This document shows, in pieces, positions 33,451 through 44,191 of a DNA stretch of 64,000 bases. Numbering within the stretch: the stretch's first letter is position 1; every line of letters starts with the position of its first letter. The stretch comes from Antrodiella citrinella. Its lineage: Eukaryota > Basidiomycota > Agaricomycetes > Polyporales > Steccherinaceae. Below the pieces are notes generated by a model. That model did not search any database and had not been told where the DNA came from. It worked only from the letters and a program-made list of their open reading frames with translations. The position numbers and the translations under genes were made by a program. Location: positions 31,106 through 95,105 of the forward strand of contig SGPM01000070.1 in NCBI GenBank assembly GCA_004802725.1, read 5' to 3'.

Positions 33451-34743
33451 CTAAGAGCGGCCGGACTGTTCATCAGACACCGTGCCAGCAGCCTGGGACT
33501 TCAGCGCATCCGCCCATGTGTTCGTGACGATGCTCCAGTAGCGATCCGGGTCCGCCCTGGCGTGTGCAACGTGTGCCGAGCGAAGAAACAGCTCCGCGGT
33601 GACAGTTAATTTCTGCGACCTCGCGGTAGCAATGTGTTCTTCGACAGCATAACTCGGCACCACTTGGTCATCCTTGGAATAGATGTACACTCTGGGTGTC
33701 TTCGCGCTCGACCACGGCAGGATGTTCGGGTCGTTGAGTCGTTGACGGAGGACCTCGATTATGTCCGGCTTTCCGGTGAGCTTGCTCACACCGACCATTG
33801 CACACCAGAGAATGGTAAGCGGGACAGCTGCGAGCCACTTCAATGGGAGAAATTTGATGGGTGCGGTGAATGCACGGAGAGAAGTAGCCAGGCCCGCGTT
33901 CCCGGGAACGGAGTCCAGAATGAGACATTCAGCAGGCGGTGTGGCTTGAGACACGGGGGGTTGGGGTATCTTATGCAGAAGGTCGGACAGAAAGGTCAAC
34001 TGTCGCGCTCCACCTAACAACAACTCGCATAAGCGTGATTCCTTACGCATCCCAATTCGTGCGTACCGTTTGAAAACACATGCACGAGCACATTAGGAGG
34101 CAACGATCCGAGTATCCCGGCATCCTTCAGAACGTCTATCGCAGGCCGTACAGCATCCAACTACAAGAAGCCAAGGTGATAGACGTTAAACTTTCAATCT
34201 GGCGTTGGGATCATGATATGCAACTACTCACATTATTTTGTTGACTGGCCCAAGTGGCCGACTGTCTAGAAAGAACCAAGACTTGCGTGGCACCAGGATA
34301 TAAGGTGTTGTACTTCGTCATGTACGTGAGAAGCGATCTAAGCTTCGCGTCCACTATGAATCCATGAGTTGACGCGTCATGAGAATGCATTGATTAGACG
34401 TACTCCAAGCACATATGAGAATGACTCTACGGAATTTTGACGTGGGTGAACTTTAGACACAGCAATCAAATCAAATTACGCACTTTGGATCGTCGACTTG
34501 TCCAAGTCCATCCCTCGTCGGTTTCAACAAATAGACATCCCTCGACACCTGTGCTGGATTCACCTTTGGCGGTGTATTTGCTCCCAGCAATGGCGTACTC
34601 TCTCCGGTTGAAACCATATATGTCCTTCGATGTAAGAGAAAGCCTTTAAACTTTAAGCTCACGCGTAGCATGCACTGGCAGTAGTTTTGCAGTAGTTTAT
34701 AAACAAGCTCGAGTTCGGAATTGGTGGTAGATGTAGCGCTCAT
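33451..34743 (-). CDS. TMEM53 / DUF829 (PaxU-type) alpha/beta hydrolase-like protein
   Basis: Members of this family are membrane-associated hydrolase-fold proteins, and their chemistry is poorly known. The N-terminus carries RDVYLLKPTR. Middle exons read LRSLLTYMTKYNTLYPGATQ, VLVLSRQSATWASQQNN and LPPNVLVHVFSNGGARQLTF, the last being the nucleophile-strand signature of DUF829. The C-terminal exon has AECLILDSVPGNAGLATSLR, a hydrophobic segment (WLAAVPLTILWCAMVG) and TPRVYIYSKDDQVVPSYAVE (acid-residue loop). It continues to LFLRSAHVAHARADPDRYW (the likely catalytic His). The start at 34743 faces IPI3 across about 100 nt. Confidence 0.8.
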
Positions 34744-34846
34744 GATCGGTCAATTATTTGAATTTATTTCGGGCGGTGGACATTTTCCTCCAAACCTCTT
34801 ATAATTACTTGTACTGCTCCAAAAGCCCGACCACCCTTAACACAGG
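34744..34846. promoter_or_regulatory. 103-nt bidirectional promoter, TMEM53-like / IPI3
   Basis: Two start codons lie 103 nt apart in opposite directions. The segment is AT-rich (TTATTTGAATTTATTTC; CTCTTATAATTACTTG). Very short leaders and shared promoter elements follow from the geometry. Confidence 0.5.
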
Positions 34847-36708
34847 ATGAGTCTGCAGGAAATCATCTTATGCGCGATATCGCCCACAACACCGGGAGCT
34901 GGTTCCATTGTCCTCCACGATATCCAGACCGGCTCGACATTAGCCACTTTCAAGCAAACCTCTGCACAGAAGAACTGCACGGCAGCAGTGCCCACTAGGA
35001 ATGGGCAGGGCGGGTTCATACTAGCTGCGCAGCCGGAGAAGTCAATCATGAACGTATACAACTTTCAAAAAGTGAGGTGAGGTCGCCAGATCTGTGATTG
35101 TTTCCAAAGGACGGGCATTTACATTATTGTCTGAGTAGGATCAGCTTGCTCTAAAAATCGTGCTGCCAGAAAAGCTGTCGTGCATTGCTGTGGACCCACG
35201 GGGAGATTATTGCGTAGGAGGAACATCACAGGGCAGAATATACTTATGGGAGGTGCGTGCTATTTTTTCCTGTTATTTGTATGTTCAGCAGATAACCTTG
35301 CCTTCGCAGATCGCTTCCGGAATCATGTTCAACGCCTGGGATGCGCACTATCGTCAAGTGAACGTTCTAAGGTTCACACAAGACAGTGCTGCGTTGCTGT
35401 CCGGTAGCGAAGATGCTTCAGTGAACGTATGGTCAATGTCTAGGTTCGTGCGTATATCCGTGAAGCATATACCCTTCTAAACAATCATATACCAGACTGC
35501 TCGATAACAACACACAAACTGAACTGGTGACACCACATTACACCCTCACAGACCATACGCTGCCTATCACCGATATTGCTTGTGGCGTTGGATTGTTCCC
35601 GGGGTGTCGGGTATTGACATCTTCCGTCGACCACTCTGTGAAGGTGCGTCGAGGTTCTCCTCCTTGCGTCGCGTTACTAGAGAGATACTAACGCCGACCC
35701 TGCTTTAGCTATGGGATTTGTCCTCAAATACACTGCTCACTACATTCCAATTCACAAAAGCAGTCACACTGCTCGCTTGGGACGTCACGGAACGATTATT
35801 CTTTGCTGCATCGAACGACGGATCGATTCAGCAAGTAAATTTATTTCGTCAACGAGAAGACAAGTTCAGTCAGAATGGGATGGAGGCTGTAGGTGGGGCA
35901 GGAGTGACAGATATAATACGTATCGACCCAGAACAGTTCTCGAAGAAAAGGCTCATCTCAGTCAAGTGCGTGATGACATTGATCGCGTTCGCTGAATTTA
36001 CATGCTCACTCCTTGACAGCCAACCCGTACATGCACTCACAATATCCCTCACTTCCTCGCTACTGCTCGTCGGCACAGGCGAGGGGCTGATCCACGTGTA
36101 CGATGTAGCTTCTCACCAGCTGCTACGAACTATTTCCACTCACAAAGGTCTATCAATCACACACCTGCGGACTATGTTGAAGCCTCCAGATCTTATCGGA
36201 CATGTCAGTCTCAGTCTGAGCCCAGGTGGCTCAGCAGAGGCGAAGGAAGGCCTCCCTCAGATACCTGTAGCGTCCTTCCAGAGGATGCAAGATCCTAAAG
36301 TAAGAGAAGCCCACGAAGTCGCACTCAAGCTACCTGCGCAACCGTCTGTAAGCCTCATCTCTGTCGACTGCTCACTTAAACCTCGACTGACGGACAACGC
36401 AGAGACCGACAGACGTTTTCTTCTCGTACTCAGCAGACGAGCTTGCACGAGATCATGCTGTCTTCATCAGGTCGGCTGACCCCACATCACAAGACTCTGG
36501 TGTATCCCTGCAAGTGCGTGTCAACGAGTTGGAGTCCGAGGTTACGAAGTTGCGGCAACAGCTTGGGAAGGCGAAAACTATAAACGATACGATGTGGGAT
36601 GCCATGGTCCAAAAGCTCGGTGTCAAAACAAGAGAGCAAGAGAACAGCGAAGATGGGGATGGAGATGACGGCGAGAATGAGAGTCGACGGAAAAGAGGCA
36701 GATCGTAG
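34847..36708 (+). CDS. IPI3: pre-rRNA-processing WD40 protein IPI3 (WDR18)
   Basis: IPI3 is a scaffold of the Rix1 complex, which processes ITS2 and remodels pre-60S particles in the nucleoplasm. WD repeats are visible in order: EKLSCIAVDPRGDYCVGGTS…IYLWE, AHYRQVNVLRFTQDSAALLS…VNVWSM, LPITDIACGVGLFPGC…VKLWDL, KAVTLLAWDVTERLFFAASN, and VHALTISLTSSLLLVGTGEG…IHVYDV. The C-terminus has a coiled coil (VNELESEVTKLRQQLGKAK) and ends in a basic RRKRGRS. About seven introns were traced from frame changes. The start matches the family's short N-terminus. Confidence 0.87.
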
Positions 36709-36907
36709 TTTGGCTGATATTGGAACGACCCATCTGCAATGACAAGAAAGTAGAATCTATAAGTCCTCTCGATCTTTGTAGTCAGCTTCCGTCTTTCCGT
36801 GATGTTGATGGTTGACAAGGTTGAACCTGGAGCAAAGGATCAGTTATATAAGTCGAGGAAGCTATTGGTGTGCCTCACATAGGGAAGAGATCTGGACATA
36901 TAGTAAA

Positions 36908-37474
36908 TCAGCATTTATATTTGTAGACCATGGGAAATCGCGTACGCAGTTTGAGCTGTGAGAAGGCGGAATTCCTGTACGCAACACCTTGCACCCATTC
37001 CGGCTGGTCCGAGGTTCCGTACAGTGGGAGTCCTTGGCTAATGCGGTCGCCCATCTCAACCCTGTCCATGTCCTCCTCCCGTTTGTTCTCGGTCCATCCC
37101 CAAAACCGCACTAGAATAGAGTTATGAGCTGCATCTGAGCAGAAATAAATTGTTACTCACTGCTTGACCGCTGATAGGCAAAGAAGAAGCCTCCGACGAA
37201 TCCAAGGAGACCGCCGAGACGCAGACCTGTCCGCATCTTGGTCCTCATGGGATCCGCCATATCTAGCACAGAGAACAAGACGGTGGTTGTTAGGATTCTG
37301 AATACAATGACTTCAGTTGTCAAGCTCACCCCATAGGTACAAAGTACTTGGAAATGCAGCCGTCACTCCTGCCCAGGCGACATAGTCCGATGGCCGCATA
37401 TAACGGATGACACGTCCAGCATGAGGATCCGCATCAATGAGAGGGAAAGGTGTCTCGACGACTTTGTTCGGCAT
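36908..37474 (-). CDS. NADH:ubiquinone oxidoreductase 21-kDa subunit
   Basis: This is an accessory subunit of respiratory complex I in the inner mitochondrial membrane, of the fungal 21-kDa type. Exons read MPNKVVETPFPLIDADPHAG, VIRYMRPSDYVAWAGVTAAF, a DMADPMRTKMRTGLRLGG turn, a second membrane segment (GLLGFVGGFFFAYQRSS), and the C-terminal domain FWGWTENKREEDMDRVEMGD, VAYRNSAFSQLKLRTRFPMV. The junctions were traced (…TLYLW plus G/AT-ATG-GCG; …YQRSS to VRFWGW). It faces the nucleoporin-like gene across 203 nt. Confidence 0.87.
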
Positions 37475-37677
37475 TGTAGTTGACTGTCGAGAGGAACGTT
37501 GAGGACCTGGTGCTCACTGTTGAGGCGGCTGAATCACGTGCTGGGAAATAGTTTAGGGCCGGTCGCCGCGTGGAATACAATGGCCAGCCTAAGACCACAA
37601 CAGACCAAGCAACTCCTTGACCCTTCACTTTCTTACTTTCCTTCCTCTCCCTCATCTAGTCGATAGTGTCGCCCAGC

Positions 37678-40329
37678 ATGAGTTCAGTACGACGGAATTC
37701 CAATCGACGCAGTGTCAGGGCACAACATAGCAGTCCGTACAACCGTACGAATCGGGGTAGCTCGAGAGATGGTAATAAGGTATGCCATTGGTGTATATGT
37801 TGTGTGTAGGCTCGTAGTGACGCGTAAAGCAGGGCACGGGTTGGGGTGTCGCCGATTTCATATTTGGCTTCTTCAAACGAGCTACCCCCGAGGAGGAGCC
37901 AGAATACGACGAGGTATGCGGCGGTTTCGTCTCCGGCTTCATGCAGCTGCTAATGAACCGTCTGTACAGATGGTTACAGATGAAGAAGACATTCCTCCGC
38001 CTCGTGTTGTTGTCCACCGTGAACCCTCTATACAGGAAGTGTCTCCGCCACGCACATCAACAAGACGTACGGAACCTCCGAGGACACCTTCCATGCCAAG
38101 TGACGACGATCAGCCCTCTTCGAAGGTTCAAAAGGTGTCAAAGTTTCTTGCGGAGAACAGCCATAGACAGTTGAATAGTGTAGAAGTGGCGGGGTTAGTC
38201 GCACTGCTTGAGGGAAGTGTACAAGGTGAGAAACATCAGATCTGCTTTCTCTTTTTTTCTTATTGTAAAATGCTATCTAGATGAACCGGAACAGCCATTT
38301 AGGTTTTCCCCTAGTCCGCTGACAACGCCAGTCCGCGGTACAACACCAGACATCACGTTCATAGGGTCGAGTTCCTCCGCTCCCGCTCTCCCCACGGCCG
38401 GGTTTTCCAGCCAGGCATCGGGGAAATCCTTGGCCAAGAACCCGAATGGTGTCTACCGGTGGCAAGGTGCTGGGAGTGCTCGTCCTCGTACGAGATATCA
38501 GTCGCCTGCCTTCGGGCCCTCGAAATCTATGCCCATCAGGATGAAGCTGACAGCACAAATGCCAACTACGGACAAGAAGAGGAGAAGAGTAGGACAGGAT
38601 GCCGAGAGCTCTGGCCCACAACGTACGCCAGCCGCATCTTCGAGTTCGAATGCGAATGGACAGTCCCAAGCTAGCGCATCAGGAACTTTCGTAAACGGCG
38701 CAACCTCCCCTCCTCCATCTCGCACCAAAGCCCCAGTTCAGCCTTCCACACCTCGCATACGCACTAATAACCTACCTGCTAAGCCGACTGCGCCTACCAA
38801 CCCATCACCTCTTCGTCAGGCGTGGAACCATAATGACTCGCCGTCCCCGCCCCAGCCTCCTGCGTCTAAACCGACACGTGCAGCGAACCTCATGTCCGAG
38901 CTGCTAAAGATGGACGTACCAGTGCCGACACCGGACTTCTCCAATCCATATGAAGCCGCAGGTCCAGTACCTGCCAAACCTGCCACCCGGAGACCGGTGA
39001 CGAAGCGTCCGAGGGTGGTCGCCGCAAATCACGCAGAAATGAAGAAAGAAGAAAAGAAAGAAGAGAAGAAAGTAGCAGAGATGAGCCCTCAGAAGATTAT
39101 TGAAGCCACTGTGCCAAAGGTACGATTCAGCCTGAATGTACTCGATGCAGTTTCTGATAGGCTGCATATGACAGGGGAGCAAGCGTTCACGCCCTCCGCC
39201 AGACTTGGACTCCAGCGGTCCCAAGACTGACCCGCGCGAACCTCCTGCACCTCGCAGGAGCAGTCGTCTCAAGTCACCAGAACCACGCGTCACAAATGGC
39301 ATTAATGGTATCGCCGGAGCTTCCAACGGTGCCAGAGTTCCGCCACCAGTTGTGGAAGAGGACGAGTCTCCGACAAAGAAGCAGAAAACCTCTACCGCGT
39401 CTGGATTGATGAACAACAAGAAAATGACGGTCACTATCGAGGAAGTTGAAGACGTAGATATGCCTGCACCACCGTCCACGTACACTCGTCCATCCGAAAT
39501 CATCGAGCCAGTGGACTCTCCTCAGAGGCAGCGAAGCCAGTCTCCGACTGCCGCTACTAGCCCCACTTCTCCGGTGCGCAACCCCTACGGCATGAAGTCG
39601 TCTGCTCCTAAAGCGCCGTCGAAGCTGCGCTACAGCATCAAGGCAGACGCAGACTCGGACAAAGGAGAGGATGACGAGAAAGAGAAGAACATGCCTTCAT
39701 TCGTATCCTTCCCACCCTTGCCCCTGCCTCGAAATCGGGCTGCCGCGTCTTCTTCCACGTCCACGTCCTCGGCTCCAGCTAGGCCAATCGCACCAACCCG
39801 CAGCAAATCCATCTCAAAGTCTGAAGCAGAGACGAAGGACTCCGTTCTTACCTTGGCCGTTGAAGACCTTCCCAAGTTCACGTTCGCAGCGCCTGCGTTC
39901 TCTCCCGTTGCCGGGCCTGGCCCCAGCACTCAGAAGAGCCGTGAGCTAGCCATAGCCGCCGCGAAGGCTGCCCTTCCTGCTTTTGACTTCTCCACTCGTT
40001 CCATGTCATTCGGCACTACGTGGGGCAAGTCAGCTGCTGCACCCCAATCCACTGTCTCCATCGCGAAGCCGCCTGGTACCAGCGTTGGAGAGCAATGGAC
40101 ATGCTCGACGTGCATGCTCAAGAATCCCGCTAGCGCTACGGAGAAGTGCACGGTTTGCGACGAATCGCGACCGAAGCCCGCTTCTGCGCCAGCTACTGGC
40201 GGGTTCAATTGGGCTGCTGCGGGGATGAAGAAACCAGAAGCGGCAGAGGCTAAATGGACCTGTTCAGTTTGCATGCTGTCCAACCCGCCTTCTGCCACAC
40301 AATGCACCGTCTGCGAGGCAGATCGGTGA
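37678..40329 (+). CDS. nucleoporin-like protein with two RanBP2-type zinc fingers
   Basis: The N-terminus is short and basic (MSSVRRNSNRRSVRAQHSS), followed by FFGFFKRATPEEEPEYDE. A SKFLAENSHRQLNSVEVAGL segment precedes a long Ser/Pro/Lys-rich disordered body containing NPNGVYRWQGAGSARPRTRY. The C-terminus holds two RanBP2-type fingers, each W-x-C-x2-C-x10-11-C-x2-C (near 40097 and 40255). This layout resembles nuclear-basket nucleoporins of the Nup153/Nup60/Nup1 group, which bind Ran or chromatin and anchor at the inner nuclear membrane. The exact orthologue is uncertain. The splice at 39120/39171 (aag|ggg agc) restores the frame into SKRSRPPPDLDSSGPK. Confidence 0.7.
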
Positions 40330-40570
40330 TGAGTCCTCATCCTTGGTTTTGCTGTTTTCTTGGGTTTCTTTCCTGGGTCCCGCATTTGTCCCCCAAAGTC
40401 TCGTCTCTGCATCAGTGATACATACAATCAAGTTACATACTCGTACATATTAAGTCCGTTTTTGAGGTTCGTGAAGTAGTACCGGAAGAGAAATAATATC
40501 CGTCTGTGAGGAGCGACTACCCCGAGTACGTCGTTCCGTCTAGTTGCTCGTATACCTCCAACCTCCCATC

Positions 40571-42041
40571 TCAGTCCGATTTTTGCGTGAAGTCTAGTTT
40601 GCGAGCGATGGAGCGTGCGTCGCCTTCGGCGGACGACAGCTTGCGCTTGAGTTTGTTGTTTGGTGGGTTGGCCTTCACCGCAGGTCCAGGACCGCTCATG
40701 TCCACGTTGCCGTCCATCTCTTCCAAGGCCGAGATCTTCTTTGCTGGCTTCGGCAGCTTGGAAGGATGGGAAGGATATGGAAGAGCGGAGAAATATGGAT
40801 GATGGAGAGCCTATAGTGCTGGTTCAAGACGATAACAAACGACGCAAGAGTATTGGGACACATACATCCTTGGCACTGATACGCTTCTTGGGATCATAGA
40901 TGAGGCACTTGTTGAGGAGGTTGAGACAGTCTGCTGAGGCTGCGGTGAAGAGGTCTCTCAACGGTGTCCTTGGGAAGTGCCCGACAGAGATGTAATCAGG
41001 GAGCTTTGAGTGACCCTAACCAAGATGTGAGTACGCAACATCGTAAGTGAGACTTTAGCGACGTACAGGCCACTCTTCTTCCGTGGGGGTGCCCAGGGCA
41101 CGGAACGTGGTCTTCAGCTGGTCCAAATCACTCTCGCCAGGTAGATAGGGCGTCCGTAACATAAGTTCAGCGAATATACACCCTACAGACCAGATATCGA
41201 CAGCCGTGCTGTAATAACGGCATCCGAACAAAAGTTCTGGGGGACGATACCACCTGTTTAGGCTATTTAACATTTGAACATATCATGCGCGACAAATAGA
41301 CACTGACCTGGTGATAACCTGGCAAGTCATCTTGTATCCTGGGTCCGCAAAGTCTCTCGCCAAACCAAAATCAGCCAACTTGAGCTGGCCGTCGGCTGAG
41401 ATGAGCAAATTGTTCGGTTTCAAATCCTGGTTCTAGTGAGTTGGTGAAGTGCGGGTACGAAAGGTAGGGCATACCCGGTGCAGTATCCAATTCCGGTGGC
41501 AGAACTCCAACCCTCGGAAGGTCATGGCTATCCAAGCTTTGATATCAGCTGGCAAGAACACCAGAGACCGGTCTTTGATCACGAGTTCCAAGTCGGTGTC
41601 TAGAAACTCCAGGACAAGGTTGAGGTTAGTCTTCGACGAGAATACGTCGAGCAGCTGCAGAGCTATTTTAAGCAATTGACATGCCAGAAAGCAAGACCAA
41701 CACACCTCAATGACATTCTGATGTTTTAACTCTCTCAAGTACTTCACTTCTCGAATAGCTGACATGTCGAGGCCATCCTTGAATTGCCCGACCTTGATCT
41801 TCTTTATGGCGACCTGCCTGCCTGTGGCGACCTCCCGACCTATATGGAACCTCTCAGCAACATCAAAAGAGACGCTATCGCGTCAATACGCACCTCTGTA
41901 GACCACAGCATATGTTCCCTCACCAATCTTCGCGTCTTTGGCCCTATGCTCATAGTTCAGGAAGCATGTACTCACGCACAGTTTCAGGTGAACTCACCAT
42001 TTTCTCTGCGTTGCAGCATTGGCTTTTTCTACAACGTCCAT
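40571..42041 (-). CDS. CDK7: CDK7-type cyclin-dependent kinase (TFIIH / CDK-activating kinase)
   Basis: This kinase phosphorylates the RNA polymerase II CTD and activates cell-cycle CDKs (yeast Kin28, fission-yeast Mcs6/Crk1). The start at 42041 gives [15 protein letters not shown], spliced to [17 protein letters not shown] (Gly loop). Then come [20 protein letters not shown] (catalytic Lys), [40 protein letters not shown] followed by GLARDF (HRD/DFG region), [20 protein letters not shown] (T-loop and P+1), [20 protein letters not shown] and [10 protein letters not shown]. The tail ends [10 protein letters not shown]. The APE motif reads PPE, which is usual for fungal members. It is convergent with the nucleoporin-like gene. 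Confidence 0.92.
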
Positions 42042-42396
42042 CTATTTGAGTTCGTTCGTGAGTGTGAGAGCATGGGTCTGGCCGATATGGCCTGTTGCTC
42101 GAGGGTTTCTCAAGTCAAGCAGTCAGTCACCTCCCTATACCTATGACTTTGTGGCGCTCGGGCCTGCGCTACTAGTAGACGCGTAGTCTGCCTTCGTCCA
42201 ACCTTCGTCGGTCGCGGGCTTGCTTGAACATTGAACTTGTTCAACACGAGATTAAATAATACTTGACTCTGTCCTGGCAAACACAGTCGTACGGGCTAGG
42301 CAAGTGACTTGTACGCGTATGCACACTTATTTTCCCGTCCATTCACAGCAAATATCCCGACAGCACGCTTGTCGAGATCTTGGACTTCGACGCGTC

Positions 42397-43829
42397 ATGT
42401 CCGTCAACAAGCTTTCAATCGACATTCTCCAGTTGGTCCTTGGATGCGTAGATGACAAGCAGTCTATCGTATCGTGCACGCTTGTGTCCAAGACATTTGC
42501 GCCCATTGGCCAGGCCTACCTTTTCGAAGCCATCAAGCTCTCAAGGCTGAACATGGTCATTGGGTTCACCAAATTCCTGCAGGATGCGCCACGTTTTGGC
42601 GGTCACGTTCGAAATTTACACCTCAAGGGTGAAGGTGTAGTCACCCGCAATGGCCACAGACCTGGCACTGCCCAATCTACTGTTGTGAGGGACTGGCTCC
42701 ATCTCAATGAGCTCGAGGCGGTTCTACTCGGAATGCCTCGGTTAGAGATACTGTTCGTCGAACGGTATCGCATCAAAAGAGACAACGGGAACAGGCCTTC
42801 TTCTCCCCTGGCTCTGCAACGTCTTGTGCTCGTCGATATTCAGGACGCCAGCGGCGATGCCACAGTCGCTGGTATATTGGCTCTCGTGGACTGCTTCAGC
42901 GAGATACAAGAGCTTATCTTGCACTCCATCTCGTTCTCGGATGAAGACTATTCGCATTTGAATGCCTCACACACCTCCATCCACTCTGTAGTCTACGAGA
43001 TGGCTGTTTCGGAGACCGTAGCGTTATGCGAAGGCCTTGTCGTAGCGAAGGTGGCCACTCAGTCTATTGACATCATCGTCACCTACTGGGACGAAGTGGA
43101 GGCCCTCGCAAAATACCTCCAGCTTTGCGGACCTTCGGTCAAACGCTTCGTTTTCGATATCGTTGGTGTCTTGACCGAAGACAACCCGCAAGATGAACGC
43201 AGTACGTGGACACCATATCCGTTTATCCTTCCTTGGAGTGACGATGTTCTTCCTAGTTAGAACTTGGGAATGCCTGTCCCTGGCATCATGTACCAATCTT
43301 GAATCCCTCATCCTTTACTTCTCCTTGATCGACCAGTCAGAGGAGGATGAGGATGAGGAGGACGGGGACGAGGGGGTCGAGGATGAGGGGGATGGTCTAG
43401 GACCGTTCAGTGGATCAACGTCTCACGGAATCATGTTCTCGTCCGTTTGTGCCATCATGGCCACGGCTTCGCCGAATGTTCGCGACGTAACATTCCGCAT
43501 CCGCATAGACCAGTGCGACGCAGAGCGACTTAACGACAAAGGCTTGGACTACGAGAAAGTACAAGACGCTCTCGGACGTTTTGAAAATCTGCGTTCGGTC
43601 ACCTTCGAGTTCGAGGAGGATGCTTCAGAAGGCTTCTCCGAGAGATGCCAGGAGATTATTGAGGAGAAGATGTCCGCGACAAACACAATGGGCCTTCTAC
43701 GCTTTGAAGAACGTGTCATTGAGCGCAGTCAGCAGGTGCGTTTCTTGTCGATCTTCTTCACCCCACGAGCTCACACAGTGTGCGTTGCAGGAACTGCTCG
43801 AAACATGGCCATACCCTCGCATTCGCTAG
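42397..43829 (+). CDS. F-box-like protein, basidiomycete type
   Basis: The N-terminus has a weak F-box-like helix set (KLSIDILQLVLGCVDDKQSI, VSCTLVSKTFAPIGQAYLFE), followed by leucine-rich segments (RNLHLKGEGV; LEAVLLGMPRLEILFVERYR; LQRLVLVDIQ; IQELILHSISF). Such proteins are numerous in mushrooms and are presumed substrate adaptors of SCF ubiquitin ligases. A GTACGT intron joins …PQDER to IRTWECLSLASCTNLESLIL. A second intron precedes ELLETWPYPRIR. An acidic run (about 43340-43390, EEDEDEEDGDEG) interrupts the repeats. The target is unknown. Confidence 0.65.
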
Positions 43830-44191
43830 ATCCACGTTTATACGACCCGATTCCGGTCGCGGTTCTTCCGCGATGTGATAGCGAACATGTTCTGCCAATA
43901 TAGATTATGTACGTTGGGCAATACGCACAATAAAACTAATTACAGTTCGAACAACGGCCACGGGGCCAGAAAAACTACGTACAGGACTAAAGAAAAGGAA
44001 CTAGGCTAACGACTATACCAGGTATGCACAGCACTTTACACTATCAACATTATCTGCGTCAAATACGCAGGTGAGAAAAACGAGCGTATTCAAACCGTCC
44101 GCAACATGTCCATGATCCGCAGCCGACACCCCGATGGTAACGGCAGATCCTGCAGGGTCCGTGCTGTCAGGAGAACTCCGACCTCGAGGAT
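43830..44191. other. convergent 3' spacer, F-box-like / chromodomain gene
   Basis: These 362 nt lie between two convergent stops. I looked for a terminal repeat or target-site duplication bordering the intronless gene to the right and saw none. Confidence 0.35.
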